Part shown: piece after piece, positions 1-10,404 of the stretch | Layout: each line of letters begins with the position of its first letter | Position numbering within the stretch: position 1 is the first letter of the stretch | Source: Tabrizicola sp. | Lineage (GTDB): Bacteria > Pseudomonadota > Alphaproteobacteria > Rhodobacterales > Rhodobacteraceae | Length of the DNA stretch: 64,000 bases | Direction: 5' to 3' | NCBI RefSeq assembly: GCF_030694085.1 | Contig: NZ_JAUXZE010000056.1 | Location: forward strand, 62,001-126,000 | Translations under genes and position numbers: made by a program | Notes under the pieces: generated by a model | Databases searched by the model: none | What the model was told of the DNA's origin: nothing | What the model saw: the letters and a program-made list of their open reading frames with translations, nothing else

Positions 1-1
1 G

Positions 2-2563
2 AACGATCCGACGCTGATGTTCACCAACTCGGGCATGGTCCAGTTCAAGAACCTGTTCACCGGGGTCGAGACGCGGGACTACAAGCGCGCGACGACGGCG
101 CAGAAATGCGTGCGGGCCGGGGGCAAGCACAACGATCTCGACAATGTGGGCTACACAGCGCGGCATCATACCTTCTTCGAAATGCTGGGGAATTTCAGCT
201 TCGGCGACTATTTCAAGGACCAGGCCATCGCCTTCGCCTGGGAGCTCTTGACCAAGGACTTCGGTCTGGCCAAGGACAAGCTTCTCGTCACGATCTACCA
301 TACCGACGATGAGGCCGCGACGATCTGGAAGAAGGTCTCGGGCCTGACCGACGACCGGATCATCCGCATCGCCTCGGACGACAACTTCTGGCGGATGGGT
401 CCCACCGGCCCCTGCGGCCCCTGCACGGAAATCTTCTACGACCACGGTGACCACATCTGGGGCGGCCCGCCGGGCAGCGCACAGGAAGACGGCGACCGCT
501 TCATCGAGATCTGGAACAACGTCTTCATGCAGAACGAGCAGTTCGCCGACGGGCGACTGATCCCGCTGGAGATGCAGTCGATCGACACCGGCATGGGGCT
601 GGAACGGATCGGGGCGCTTCTGCAGGGCAAGCACGACAACTACGACACCGACCTGATGCGCAGCCTGATCGAGGCCAGCGCGAACGTCACCTCGCAAGAC
701 CCTGATGGACCAGGAAAAATCCATCACCGCGTCATCGCCGATCACTTGCGATCCACCTCCTTCCTGATTGCCGACGGGGTGATGCCGTCGAACGAGGGGC
801 GCGGCTATGTCCTCCGCCGGATCATGCGCCGCGCGATGCGTCACGCCCACATGCTTGGCGCGCAGGATCCGGTGATGCACCGTCTGGTGCCTGCGCTGGT
901 CCGGCAGATGGGTGGGGCCTATCCCGAACTCAGCCGCGCCCAGTCGATGATCGAAGAGACGCTGCGCAGCGAAGAAACCAAATTTAAACAGACGCTTGAC
1001 CGTGGTCTGCGGCTTCTGGACGACGAACTGTCCGGCCTCGCCGAAGGCGCGGCGTTGCCCGGCGCGGCGGCTTTCAAGCTGTACGACACCTACGGCTTTC
1101 CGCTTGACCTCACCCAAGATGCACTGCGGGAGAAGGGGCGTGAGGTGGACGTGCAGGGCTTCGATGCCGCGATGGCCGAGCAGAAGGCCAAGGCCCGCGC
1201 CGCATGGTCGGGCACGGGTGCCGCAGGCGACGCGAAGATCTGGTTCGAGATCGCCGAAGACCATGGCGTGACCGAATTCCTTGGCTACGACACCGAAACC
1301 GCCGAGGGCGTGATCACCGCGCTGTTGCGTGACGGTGCGCCCGTGGGGCAGGCCGCTGCGGGCGAAACGGTGCAGATCGTCGTCAACCAGACCCCGTTCT
1401 ACGCCGAATCCGGTGGCCAGGTTGGGGATTCCGGCCTGATCCGCACCCAGACCGGCACCGCCGAAGTGACGGACGTGAAGAAGGCCGCCGGGGTCTTCAT
1501 CCATATTGGCCGCGTCACGAAAGGCACTGTTATCAAAGGACAACCTGCCAAGCTGGAGGTGTCCCACACCCGCCGTTCGGCGATCCGCGCGAACCACTCT
1601 GCCACGCACCTTCTGCACGAGGCGTTGCGGCGCACCCTTGGCGACCATGTCGCTCAGCGCGGCAGCTTGAACGCCGCCGACCGGCTGCGTTTCGACTTCA
1701 GCCATTCCACCGCCATCGCGGCCCCGGATCTGGCCACCATCGAAGCCGAGGTCAACACCTACATCCGCCAGAATTCACCCGTGGAAACCCGGATCATGAC
1801 CCCCGACGACGCCCGCGCCATCGGTGCCCAGGCGCTGTTTGGCGAAAAGTACGGCGAGGAGGTTCGCGTCGTCTCGATGGGCACCCTCGAAGGCTCGGGC
1901 AAGGGGAGCGATGGCAAGACCTATTCCCTGGAACTTTGCGGCGGCACCCATGTCCAGCGGACCGGCGATATCGGCGCGATGGTCCTCCTCTCTGAAAGCG
2001 CGTCCAGCGCTGGTGTTCGCCGGATCGAGGCGCTGACCGGACAGGCGGCGCTGGATCACCTGCGGCAGCAGGACGCGCGGCTGAACGACATCGCGGCGAT
2101 CATCAAGGCCCCGGCTGGTGAACTTGCCGACCGGATCCGCGCGCTTTTCGACGAGCGCAAGGCGCTGGCGAACGAGGTCGCACAACTGCGCCGCGAAGTC
2201 GCGATGGGCGGCAAGGCGGCAGGCCCGGAAGCCAAGGAAATCAACGGGGTGAAGTTCATTGCTCAGGTTCTGTCCGGCGTCTCGGGCAAGGACCTTCCGG
2301 CCTTGATCGACGAGATGAAGGCCCGGCTTGGGTCGGGTGCGGTGCTGCTGATCGCCGACACCGGTGCCAAGCCCGCTGTCGCTGCGGGCGTGACCGCCGA
2401 CCTTACGGCCAAGCTTTCCGCCGTGACCCTCGTCAAGGCCGCAGCCGAAGCCCTTGGCGGCAAGGGCGGCGGCGGACGTCCCGACCTGGCCCAGGCCGGG
2501 GGCGCCGACATCGCCCAGGCCGACGCAGCCATCAAGGCGGCCGAAGCCGCAATTGGAGGATAG
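2..2563 (+). CDS. alaS: Alanine--tRNA ligase, 5'-truncated by the window edge
   Basis: Charges tRNA-Ala with alanine in the cytoplasm and hydrolyses mischarged Ser/Gly-tRNA. The reading frame is open from base 2 (residues [15 protein letters not shown], a class II synthetase motif region), so about 30 N-terminal residues lie outside the window; the first internal ATG at 17 is not the true start. Visible in order: aminoacylation core, editing-domain motif [11 protein letters not shown], the zinc/editing motif LCGGTHV near base 1935, and a Gly-rich C-terminal DHHA1-type domain. A DUF1330 gene starts 1 nt after the stop, so the two are probably cotranscribed. Nothing appears broken in the part that is present. 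Confidence 0.97.
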   Translation, partial: NDPTLMFTNSGMVQFKNLFTGVETRDYKRATTAQKCVRAGGKHNDLDNVGYTARHHTFFEMLGNFSFGDYFKDQAIAFAWELLTKDFGLAKDKLLVTIYHTDDEAATIWKKVSGLTDDRIIRIASDDNFWRMGPTGPCGPCTEIFYDHGDHIWGGPPGSAQEDGDRFIEIWNNVFMQNEQFADGRLIPLEMQSIDTGMGLERIGALLQGKHDNYDTDLMRSLIEASANVTSQDPDGPGKIHHRVIADHLRSTSFLIADGVMPSNEGRGYVLRRIMRRAMRHAHMLGAQDPVMHRLVPALVRQMGGAYPELSRAQSMIEETLRSEETKFKQTLDRGLRLLDDELSGLAEGAALPGAAAFKLYDTYGFPLDLTQDALREKGREVDVQGFDAAMAEQKAKARAAWSGTGAAGDAKIWFEIAEDHGVTEFLGYDTETAEGVITALLRDGAPVGQAAAGETVQIVVNQTPFYAESGGQVGDSGLIRTQTGTAEVTDVKKAAGVFIHIGRVTKGTVIKGQPAKLEVSHTRRSAIRANHSATHLLHEALRRTLGDHVAQRGSLNAADRLRFDFSHSTAIAAPDLATIEAEVNTYIRQNSPVETRIMTPDDARAIGAQALFGEKYGEEVRVVSMGTLEGSGKGSDGKTYSLELCGGTHVQRTGDIGAMVLLSESASSAGVRRIEALTGQAALDHLRQQDARLNDIAAIIKAPAGELADRIRALFDERKALANEVAQLRREVAMGGKAAGPEAKEINGVKFIAQVLSGVSGKDLPALIDEMKARLGSGAVLLIADTGAKPAVAAGVTADLTAKLSAVTLVKAAAEALGGKGGGGRPDLAQAGGADIAQADAAIKAAEAAIGG

Positions 2564-2564
2564 G

Positions 2565-2855
2565 ATGCCGACCGCACTCTGGATTGCCCACGTGCACGTC
2601 ACCGACGCCGACGCCTACGGCCGCTACGCCAAGGAGGCCGGTCCCGCCATCGCGGCGCATGGCGGGGTGTTCCTCGCCCGGGGTGGCCGCTATGTGCAGC
2701 TTGAGGGCAACGACCGCGCCCGCAACGTGGTTGCCCGCTTCCCCAGCCTGGAAAAAGCGGTGGAGTGCTACAATTCGCCCGCCTACCAGGCCGCGCTGGC
2801 CCACGCCAAGGGGGCCAGCATCCGCGACTTGATGGTGGTCGAAGAGGTCGAGTAG
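2565..2855 (+). CDS. DUF1330 family protein
   Basis: A 96-residue protein of the DUF1330 family, small ferredoxin-fold (dimeric alpha/beta barrel-like) proteins of unknown function. The N-terminus (MPTALWIAHVHVTDADAY) and the C-terminal pattern with YNSPAYQAALAHAK are typical of the family, and the length matches. The ATG at 2565 begins 1 nt after the alaS stop, and the alaS end supplies the GGAGGA Shine-Dalgarno, so translation is probably coupled to alaS. A longer open frame begins at 2454 but its extension overlaps alaS and has no family similarity. No catalytic role can be read from the sequence. Confidence 0.85.
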   Translation: MPTALWIAHVHVTDADAYGRYAKEAGPAIAAHGGVFLARGGRYVQLEGNDRARNVVARFPSLEKAVECYNSPAYQAALAHAKGASIRDLMVVEEVE

Positions 2856-3070
2856 GGTTTTCCCTCCACTTTGCCTTGAATTCACTGGAGGAGCTTCCCC
2901 GGCTAATCGGCTTTCTGCTAGACTTCAGCGGAAAAGAAGGGCCGGGCAGATGATCCTTTCCATACACGGGGAAAGCTGATGTGCCGCTAGGCCGCCTATA
3001 CCGGCGCACCGATCATTTCGCGATGGTCGAGGATTTCCTGCATAGCTGCCTGACGGCTGCTGCTTGATCC

Positions 3071-3919
3071 TCAGCCCCGACCCAGGCGTCCGCTTTCGAT
3101 TAGGTCGGCAAGTGTTCGGTCGATTTGATTGCAGGGTGCGTCGTAACTGCGAAAATACTCCATATCTCTAACGTGGTCCGTACGAGCAGAATTCGCGTCT
3201 CCGCGTGTCATCTTAACCTTCTGAAAGAATTCTAAGCTCTGAATCGGATAGTGGAAGAGGCTAAAACCCTCATTGTCAGACACGGTGCGAGCTGAATCAG
3301 CACCGACTATCTTGTGAATCTCCATATTCCGTCGCGAATTGAGTACGGATGTTCGGCATAAGTACTTTGTATTCTGGTGTGTTCCGAGCTGTGGGCTTCT
3401 ATGGAGCAATGACAGGCGGATGCTGCTTGGATGAGAGTGCAGTCCACTGCTACCGAATATTGTCCAGTTAGCGTAGACGACATCTATACCAAGGTACTGA
3501 GGATCGGAAAGCTTGGCAGGAATTGATCTGCCATCAGGACAAAACCAGAATTCATCGAGGTCTGCGACTAACAGCCACTCGTAGTTCTGCAAGATATACA
3601 ACTTCGCAGCTTCCCAGTAGTGGTCCACCTGTCGATGTTTTGCGGGTCGGGAGATCAGATCAACGTGACCATGCGCAACCCAGGATTGAGCCTTTTCAAT
3701 CGTTGCGTCGCTGCTGCCATTATCAATCAGAACAATCCGATCAGCACCCACTTGCAGGTAATGAGACACTCACTCGTCAATGTTCATGGCCTCATTCTTC
3801 ATGATGGCCAGTACTGCAAGCGAGCCGCGGAATTTCGCACGCTTTCGCTCGCGGTACTTTGTCAATCGATCCCGGTTCTTTCGCCGCAGGTACGCAACAA
3901 GACCTGACATACTTGCCAT
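3071..3919 (-). pseudogene. Glycosyltransferase (GT2-like, Glyco_tranf_2_4 type), interrupted by in-frame TGA
   Basis: Reads from ATG at 3919 into the conserved start of a GT-A fold (LAVLAIMKNEAMNIDE), meets TGA at 3770-3772, then continues in the same frame with VSHYLQVGADRIVLIDNGSS and later VADLDEFWF, the DxD-like metal site. Relatives have Trp at the stop position (motif EWxxHxxxxG), so one G-to-A change (TGG to TGA) explains the break. A GTG at 3769 could restart translation, but the product would lack the first strand and the NE motif. The island 2,860-3,900 is visibly more AT-rich than its surroundings, suggesting acquisition. It lies 18 nt downstream of typA. A sequencing error or a phase-variable allele is not excluded. 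Confidence 0.8.
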
Positions 3920-3937
3920 CGCCTATGGCCCCCCGAT

Positions 3938-5755
<1,818 letters not shown>

Positions 5756-5824
5756 TGGGTCCGGGTCCTATAGGGTTGGCGGGGCCTTACAGGGTTTTCT
5801 TCCACGCCGCCAGAGGGCGCAAAG

Positions 5825-5839
5825 TGTCCACGGTGGACA
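5825..5839. promoter_or_regulatory. 15-bp palindrome, copy 1 (upstream of typA)
   Basis: TGTCCAC-G-GTGGACA, perfect 7-bp arms around one base. The same 15-mer, on the opposite strand, occurs at 48,473-48,487 before a Cys/Met-metabolism gene. Symmetry and placement suggest a dimeric protein binding site; the binder is unknown. Confidence 0.45.
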
Positions 5840-5912
5840 AACCCGCAGATGGAAGGAAAATCAATGGCTTGATCTTTTCTGTTCAGGAAATCTTAACTTC
5901 CGACCACTCTGC

Positions 5913-6536
5913 TCAGGCCGCAATATAGCGGTCGCGGCGGTGGTTGACGGCTAGAAACAGCGAGAACACCGCAGCGCCAAGGAAGCTGTAGCCCAGCGTT
6001 TCGACCGGCATGACCAGGGCGGCAAGGCCGAAGATCACCACGTCCGACAAGAGCTGCGCATGGCCTGCGGGAAAGCCGGTGCGGTCCTGCAGCTCGATCC
6101 ACAGGACCGAAAGCCCGCCGAAACTGCCGCCGTGCCGGATGGCCGCAAGGGCCGCGATGCCGAAGAGGAGGCCGAACATGACGGCGGCCACGGCGGGTTC
6201 GATCCGGCCAAGCTCGATCCAGTGCGGCAGGACCGCGACCAGACCCGACAGTGCGGCGGTGGTCGCCAAAGTCTTGAGCGCGAATTTCGCGCCCATCCGC
6301 CGCCAGGCGAGGCCAAGGAAGGGCAGGGTGACGCCGAAGTAGACCGCCGGGAAGGGCAGGCCGGTCGCGTGGGCGATCAGCACGGCGATGCCGGTGGTCT
6401 GTCCCGTGACAAAGCCCATGTGGGTCAGGATATGCATCCCGAAGGCCGCCATGATGACGCCAAAGCCAATGCCCTGTGCGTCGTCTACTGCGCTGTGGCG
6501 CGGGCGGTCGCTGATCTGGTCGTGACGGTCGGGCAT
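5913..6536 (-). CDS. YitT-type (DUF161) integral membrane protein
   Basis: A 207-residue polytopic inner-membrane protein. After a hydrophilic N-terminus (MPDRHDQISDRPRHS) there are about five or six hydrophobic segments: FGVIMAAFGMHIL, TTGIAVLIAHATGLPF, LATTAALSGLVAVLP, AAVMFGLLFGIAALAAI, LLSDVVIFGLAALVMP and FLGAAVFSLFLAVN. Spacing and the GQTTGIAVL and RHGGSFGGLSVLW patterns resemble the YitT/DUF161 5-TM family, whose function is not settled. The ATG at 6536 was chosen because upstream codons read through the divergent promoter region. It diverges from the RibD-C-like gene across a region with nested palindromes at 6555-6591. Confidence 0.75.
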   Translation of the reverse strand: MPDRHDQISDRPRHSAVDDAQGIGFGVIMAAFGMHILTHMGFVTGQTTGIAVLIAHATGLPFPAVYFGVTLPFLGLAWRRMGAKFALKTLATTAALSGLVAVLPHWIELGRIEPAVAAVMFGLLFGIAALAAIRHGGSFGGLSVLWIELQDRTGFPAGHAQLLSDVVIFGLAALVMPVETLGYSFLGAAVFSLFLAVNHRRDRYIAA

Positions 6537-6554
6537 GGGTGGCTCCGCAGCTAC

Positions 6555-6591
6555 TATAAAGGTCATACAGATTGACCTATATAAAGTCAAT
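6555..6591. promoter_or_regulatory. Nested palindromes in divergent promoter region
   Basis: Two overlapping inverted repeats: AGGTCA-N7-TGACCT (6560-6578; with flanks TATAAAGGTCA/TGACCTATATA, 10 of 11 positions symmetric) and ATTGAC-N9-GTCAAT (6571-6591). They lie between two divergent start codons in an AT-rich patch, as expected for an operator or overlapping operators controlling both genes. The regulator is not identifiable. Confidence 0.45.
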
Positions 6592-6693
6592 GCTTCTGTC
6601 CCAATCCCTTGCGGTGTTCCCGTAAGGTTCTTGACGCTTGCGGATGGCCGCGGTAGACCGCCGCCCTTTCGCAAGCGATCATTGGAGGACGAC

Positions 6694-7239
6694 ATGACCG
6701 GGCATCTTCCATCGGCCGAAGTGTTCATCGCAACGAGTATGGACGCCTACATCGCGCGCCTCGACGGGGATATCGACTGGCTCACCAGCCGCCCGGTGCC
6801 GGATGGCGAGGACTTCGGTTACGCCGCTTTCCTCGACGGGGTGGGCGCGATGGTGATGGGGCGCGAAAGCTTTGAGAAGGTGCTGACCTTCCCGGACTGG
6901 CCTTACAAGACCCCGGTGGTGGTGCTGAGCCGCACGCCCGGGCGGGTGGTGGTTCCCGAGGCGCTGCGGGACAGGGTCCGCGTCAGCGGCAAGGACCCGG
7001 CAGCGGTGCTGGCAGAGCTGGGGGCCGAGGGCGTGACCCGCGTCTACCTCGACGGCGGGCAGACCATCCGCAGCTTCCTTGCCGAGGGGCTGGTGCGCCG
7101 CATGATCGTCACTCTGATCCCTGTGCTTCTGGGGCAGGGCCGTCCACTCTGGGGCCACGGGGCAAGGGATGTCGACCTGACGCTGGTCGCGGCGCGGTCG
7201 TGGGACAACGGCTTTGTGCAGGTGGAATATCGCGCGTGA
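6694..7239 (+). CDS. Dihydrofolate reductase family (RibD C-terminal domain) protein
   Basis: A 181-residue protein of the DHFR-like RibD-C family, NADPH-dependent reductases of uncertain substrate. Family signs are the N-terminal VFIATSMDAYIARLDGDIDW strand-turn, MGRESFEKVL after a Gly/Val-rich strand, and VYLDGGQTIRSFLAEGLV, which forms the Rossmann-like nucleotide site. The ATG at 6694 has GGAGG at 6684-6688 with normal spacing; an upstream open extension lacks similarity. It is a lone gene ending at a hairpin terminator shared with the convergent icd. It is not a riboflavin-pathway RibD, since no deaminase domain is present. Confidence 0.85.
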   Translation: MTGHLPSAEVFIATSMDAYIARLDGDIDWLTSRPVPDGEDFGYAAFLDGVGAMVMGRESFEKVLTFPDWPYKTPVVVLSRTPGRVVVPEALRDRVRVSGKDPAAVLAELGAEGVTRVYLDGGQTIRSFLAEGLVRRMIVTLIPVLLGQGRPLWGHGARDVDLTLVAARSWDNGFVQVEYRA

Positions 7240-7248
7240 AACGGAAAA

Positions 7249-7272
7249 GGGCCGGAAGTCTTCCTCCGGCCC
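7249..7272. terminator. Bidirectional hairpin terminator
   Basis: Perfect 8-bp stem GGGCCGGA/TCCGGCCC with an 8-nt loop, preceded by AAAA and followed by CCTTGT, between the convergent RibD-C-like gene and icd. The A-run serves as the U-run for the minus-strand transcript. Confidence 0.65.
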
Positions 7273-7286
7273 CTTGTCCCAAGAAA

Positions 7287-7309
7287 GGTGCGCTGTAGCG
7301 CACCCTACG
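7287..7309. repeat. GTAGGGTG-type hairpin, copy 1
   Basis: GGTGCGC-TGTA-GCGCACC followed by CTACG, so the minus strand reads GTAGGGTGCGC then the hairpin. A longer relative of the same type is at 39,051-39,078. It sits just past the icd stop and may act as a second terminator or REP-like element. Confidence 0.5.
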
Positions 7310-7313
7310 CCGG

Positions 7314-8528
7314 TTACCCCTTCAGCGCCTTGTTCAGGTATTCGTCCACCTTCTCCAGATAACCCATCGTGGTCAGCCACTTCTGGTCCGGCCCCACCAG
7401 GAGTGCGAGGTCCTTGGTCATGTGGCCGTCTTCCACGGCGTCCACGGTGACCTTCTCCAGCGTGGTGGCAAAGCGCATCAGCGCGTCGTTCCCATCCAGC
7501 GTCGCGCGGTGCTTGAGGCCGCCGGTCCAGGCGTAGATCGACGCGATGGAGTTGGTCGAGGTCGCCTTACCCTTCTGATGCTCGCGGTAGTGGCGGGTGA
7601 CGGTGCCGTGGGCGGCTTCCGCCTCGACGATCTTGCCATCGGGCGTCATCAGGACGCTGGTCATCAGGCCCAGCGAGCCGAAGCCCTGCGCCACGATGTC
7701 GGACTGCACGTCGCCGTCATAGTTCTTGCAGGCCCAGACATAGCCGCCCGACCATTTCAGCGCCGAGGCGACCATGTCGTCGATCAGGCGGTGTTCGTAA
7801 GTGATGCCCTTGGCCTTGAACTTGTCGGCGAATTCGGCGTCGAAGACCTGCTGGAAGATGTCCTTGAAGCGGCCGTCATAGGCTTTCAGGATGGTGTTCT
7901 TGGTCGAGAGATACACCGGCACCCCGCGCTGGAGGCCATAGTTCAGCGAAGCGCGGGCGAAGTCGGTGATGCTGTCGTCAAGGTTGTACATGCCCATGTA
8001 GACGCCGGCCGAGGGGGCGGAATAGACGTCACGCTCGATCACCGTGCCGTCGTCGCCGACGAACTTCATCGTCAGCTTGCCCGCGCCGGGGAAGCGGAAG
8101 TCGGTCGCGCGGTACTGGTCGCCAAAGGCGTGGCGGCCGACGACGATGGGCTTGGTCCAGTGCGGGACAAGGCGCGGGACGTTCTTGCAGATGATCGGCT
8201 CGCGGAAGATCACGCCGCCCAGGATGTTGCGGATCGTGCCGTTGGGCGATTTCCACATCTGCTTCAGGCCGAATTCCTCGACCCGCTGTTCATCCGGGGT
8301 GATCGTCGCGCATTTGACGCCGACGCCGTATTGCTTGATCGCATTGGCCGCGTCGATGGTGATCTGGTCGTCGGTGCGGTCCCGCTCCTCGATCCCGAGG
8401 TCGTAATATTTCAGGTCGATGTCGAGGTAGGGCAGGATCAGTTTCTGCTTGATGAAGTCCCAGATGATCCGGGTCATCTCGTCGCCGTCGAGCTCGACGA
8501 CGGGGTTGGCTACCTTGATCTTCGACAT
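7314..8528 (-). CDS. icd: NADP-dependent isocitrate dehydrogenase
   Basis: A 404-residue TCA-cycle enzyme converting isocitrate to 2-oxoglutarate with NADP+. Sequence marks: [20 protein letters not shown] at the start, [11 protein letters not shown] (substrate-binding Ser/Asn/Arg loop), [18 protein letters not shown], the metal-binding Asp region [10 protein letters not shown], and [10 protein letters not shown] in the cofactor-binding part. Length and motifs fit the homodimeric, eukaryote-like IDH type common in alphaproteobacteria rather than the E. coli type. The leader before the start holds three ATACCG/CGGTAT half-sites (8566-8614), a possible operator. An HD-family gene lies upstream on the same strand, separated by a ~70-bp repeat. 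Confidence 0.97.
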   Translation of the reverse strand: MSKIKVANPVVELDGDEMTRIIWDFIKQKLILPYLDIDLKYYDLGIEERDRTDDQITIDAANAIKQYGVGVKCATITPDEQRVEEFGLKQMWKSPNGTIRNILGGVIFREPIICKNVPRLVPHWTKPIVVGRHAFGDQYRATDFRFPGAGKLTMKFVGDDGTVIERDVYSAPSAGVYMGMYNLDDSITDFARASLNYGLQRGVPVYLSTKNTILKAYDGRFKDIFQQVFDAEFADKFKAKGITYEHRLIDDMVASALKWSGGYVWACKNYDGDVQSDIVAQGFGSLGLMTSVLMTPDGKIVEAEAAHGTVTRHYREHQKGKATSTNSIASIYAWTGGLKHRATLDGNDALMRFATTLEKVTVDAVEDGHMTKDLALLVGPDQKWLTTMGYLEKVDEYLNKALKG

Positions 8529-8565
8529 CTGTCTCTCCGGCTAATGGGATTCGGTTGGCGGGGTC

Positions 8566-8614
8566 ATACCGGAAAAGCGGCGGCTTGGGAAGTGCGGTAT
8601 GCGATTGTATACCG
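8566..8614. promoter_or_regulatory. Three ATACCG/CGGTAT half-sites upstream of icd
   Basis: ATACCG at 8566-8571, CGGTAT at 8595-8600 and ATACCG at 8609-8614; the last two form an inverted repeat with an 8-nt spacer. The position, 38-86 nt before the icd start, suits an operator. The binder is unknown. Confidence 0.35.
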
Positions 8615-8639
8615 AAAATGCCTTTGCGCCTGCAGGACC

Positions 8640-8710
8640 GCTCGTCGTGGACTTCGTCACTCCTCGCTGGGGTGGGTCTCCGACGAGAAGCCGAAGGCGC
8701 ACGAGGAGGC
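8640..8710. repeat. CTCGTCGTG intergenic repeat, copy 1
   Basis: About 70 bp beginning GCTCGTCGTG.ACTTCGTC..CTCCTCGC and ending CGAGGAGGC. The inner CTCCTCG (8660-8666) can pair with CGAGGAG (8702-8708). A clear relative lies at 62,357-62,424. Both copies end at the stop codon of a minus-strand gene (here the HD gene). Confidence 0.55.
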
Positions 8711-9294
8711 TAGCCGAACCAGGGCCGGGCCTTGATCTTCACCCACTCCCACAGCCCGGGCGCGCCCTTGGCGATCTTGGACCCCACGCGGCTTTCCAAC
8801 TGGTCGAAGGTGACATCGTAGGTCGCCCAGGTCCCGCCGCCCGACATCAGGTTCGCCATCACCGGCTGGACGCGGTCCAAGGACTTGGCAAAGCGGGCGT
8901 CGGGGGTTTCCGCGGCCTCGAACTCCTCCCAAAGCGTGCGCAGGCTTGTGGCAAGGTCGGGGGGCAGAAGGCCGAAAATCCGGTCGGCGGCTTTGGCTTC
9001 GGCAGCCTGTGTTGCGGCGCTGGCATGGGCCTGTCCATTCTGCGAATGGATCGGCACGTCGCCGACGTCGATCTCCACCAGGTCGTGAATCAGCAGCATG
9101 CGGATCACCCGGCTGATGTCCACGCCCGGTTCGGCCTGGTCGGCCAGAACCAGCGCGTAAAGCGCCAGGTGCCAGGAATGTTCGCCGGAGTTCTCGGGCC
9201 GCGAGCCATCGACCAGGGTCGTCGCCCGCATCACGTGTTTCAGCCGGTCCGCCTCGTTCAGGAAGGCAAACTGCGCTTCCAGCCGGTCCGTCAA
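8710..9294 (-). CDS. HD-domain hydrolase (HDDC2/YfbR-like nucleotidase family)
   Basis: A 194-residue all-helical metal-dependent phosphohydrolase. The HD motif series is present: ENSGEHSWHLALYAL (His), LLIHDLVEIDVGD (HD pair plus downstream Glu/Asp), and a later Asp in KSLDRVQPVMANL. This is the HDDC2/YfbR-like layout, whose studied members dephosphorylate deoxynucleoside 5'-monophosphates; the substrate here is inferred only. It overlaps the start of the reading order with a 92-residue upstream gene by 4 nt, and that gene overlaps the alpha/beta hydrolase gene, so the three form an operon leading toward icd. Confidence 0.85.
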   Translation of the reverse strand: MTDRLEAQFAFLNEADRLKHVMRATTLVDGSRPENSGEHSWHLALYALVLADQAEPGVDISRVIRMLLIHDLVEIDVGDVPIHSQNGQAHASAATQAAEAKAADRIFGLLPPDLATSLRTLWEEFEAAETPDARFAKSLDRVQPVMANLMSGGGTWATYDVTFDQLESRVGSKIAKGAPGLWEWVKIKARPWFG

Positions 9295-9569
9295 TGGCCG
9301 AAGCCTGCAAGGTCGATCGGGGTGTCATCCCCGGCCTCGGCCTCGGAGATCAACCCGCGCTTGGCGGCCAGCGCGCGCTCCAGGAACGCGCGGCCCCGGC
9401 GTTCGGCCAGGCGGACGCGGATCGAGGTGATGTAGGCCTCCTGGAAGGTGGGCGAGGCTGCCGCCAGCACCTGTGCGACCTTTTCGTAGAAGCGGTCGTC
9501 GCCCAGTTCGATTTCGGCAGCAAGCACATCGTCGGCCAGTTTGTCGGCCATATCCTGAATAACAGACAT
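9291..9569 (-). CDS. Conserved small protein of unknown function
   Basis: A 92-residue, mostly helical acidic/basic protein (starts MSVIQDMADKLADDVLAAE, no Cys, no signal peptide, no membrane segment). Not recognised. Its reality is supported by tight packing: its ATG overlaps the hydrolase stop (TAATG at 9571-9567) and its stop overlaps the HD gene start by 4 nt, the pattern of coupled translation. The context offers no firm function. Possibly a partner of the HD hydrolase or the alpha/beta hydrolase. Confidence 0.7.
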   Translation of the reverse strand: MSVIQDMADKLADDVLAAEIELGDDRFYEKVAQVLAAASPTFQEAYITSIRVRLAERRGRAFLERALAAKRGLISEAEAGDDTPIDLAGFGH

Positions 9570-10228
9570 TACCGTGTCGCCTCCGTCATCCTCCGGCGGA
9601 CATAGTCCGAGACCGTCTGGATCATCGGCTTCATATGCGCCTCTTCGTCCTTGAAGAAGTGGTCCGCACCCTCGATCTCGGTGTGGGTGATGGTGATCCC
9701 CTTCTGCTCGTGCAGCTTGCCGACCAGGGTCTTGGTGTCCTTCGGCGGGGCGACCTTGTCGGCGGTGCCGTTGATGATCAGGCCCGAAGACGGGCAGGGG
9801 GCGAGGAACGAGAAGTCATAGAGGTTCGCGGGCGGGGCGACCGAGACGAAGCCGGTGATCTCGGGCCGCCGCATCAGAAGCTGCATGCCGATCCAGGCGC
9901 CGAAGGAAAAGCCCGCGACCCAGCACTGCTTGGAGTTCTGGTTCATCGCCTGCAGGTAATCCAGCGCGCTGGCGGCATCCGAAAGTTCGCCGATGCCCTG
10001 GTCATATTCGCCCTGGCTGCGGCCCACGCCGCGGAAGTTGAAGCGCAGGACGGTGAAGCCCAGGTTGTAGAAGGCGTAGTGCAGGTTGTAGACGACCTTG
10101 TTGTTCATCGTCCCGCCGTAAGCGGGGTGTGGATGCAGCACGATGGCGATCGGCGCGTCGCGGTCCTTTTGCGGGTGATAGCGGCCCTCAAGGCGTCCGT
10201 CGGGGCCGGCAAAGATAACCTCGGGCAT
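9569..10228 (-). CDS. Alpha/beta hydrolase (dienelactone hydrolase-like)
   Basis: A 219-residue cytoplasmic serine hydrolase. Visible: VLHPHPAYGGTMNNKVV (strand plus oxyanion His-Pro loop), RFNFRGVGRSQG, the nucleophile elbow VAGFSFGAWIG (G-F-S-F-G), a late Asp region (LIINGTADKVAPP), and the catalytic His in IEGADHFF. Substrate unknown; the set is close to proteins annotated as alpha/beta superfamily hydrolases with HPHPxxGG motifs. The ATG at 10228 is chosen because the open extension upstream crosses the promoter region shared with iscR. It diverges from the suf operon. Confidence 0.85.
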   Translation of the reverse strand: MPEVIFAGPDGRLEGRYHPQKDRDAPIAIVLHPHPAYGGTMNNKVVYNLHYAFYNLGFTVLRFNFRGVGRSQGEYDQGIGELSDAASALDYLQAMNQNSKQCWVAGFSFGAWIGMQLLMRRPEITGFVSVAPPANLYDFSFLAPCPSSGLIINGTADKVAPPKDTKTLVGKLHEQKGITITHTEIEGADHFFKDEEAHMKPMIQTVSDYVRRRMTEATR

Positions 10229-10279
10229 TGCACTCTTCTCATGCGGGAGCGATTTCTTGACGCTTTCGCTCGGATAAAC

Positions 10280-10292
10280 TAGAACCGTTCTA
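10280..10292. promoter_or_regulatory. ICE/Irr-like box upstream of iscR
   Basis: Perfect palindrome TAGAAC-C-GTTCTA, matching the TAGAA-N3-TTCTA core of the iron control element bound by Irr-type Fur-family regulators in alphaproteobacteria (family knowledge). A TTGACG at 10257-10262 lies 17 nt upstream, so the box may overlap the -10 region of the suf promoter. Binding is inferred, not shown. Confidence 0.6.
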
Positions 10293-10404
10293 AAGCGGGC
10301 CGGGCAAGGCCGGGACCGACTTTTCGGGGCTTGACTGAGGTAATGCCGCACAGGCGCGGCGTCAATGCGATTGCGATTCCCGGTGTGCCGGGACAGGGGG
10401 CGGA

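Noticed and set aside
2856..3070. Short plus-strand open stretch ending FHSCL-like text near 3066
   Set aside because: Under 40 codons, no start with a ribosome site, no recognisable family; treated as non-coding or a remnant. Nothing else is seen in this gap.
3770..3772. TGA as a selenocysteine or programmed readthrough codon
   Set aside because: Relatives have Trp, not Cys or Sec, and no SECIS-like structure is evident directly after it; mutation or error is simpler, though readthrough is not disproved.
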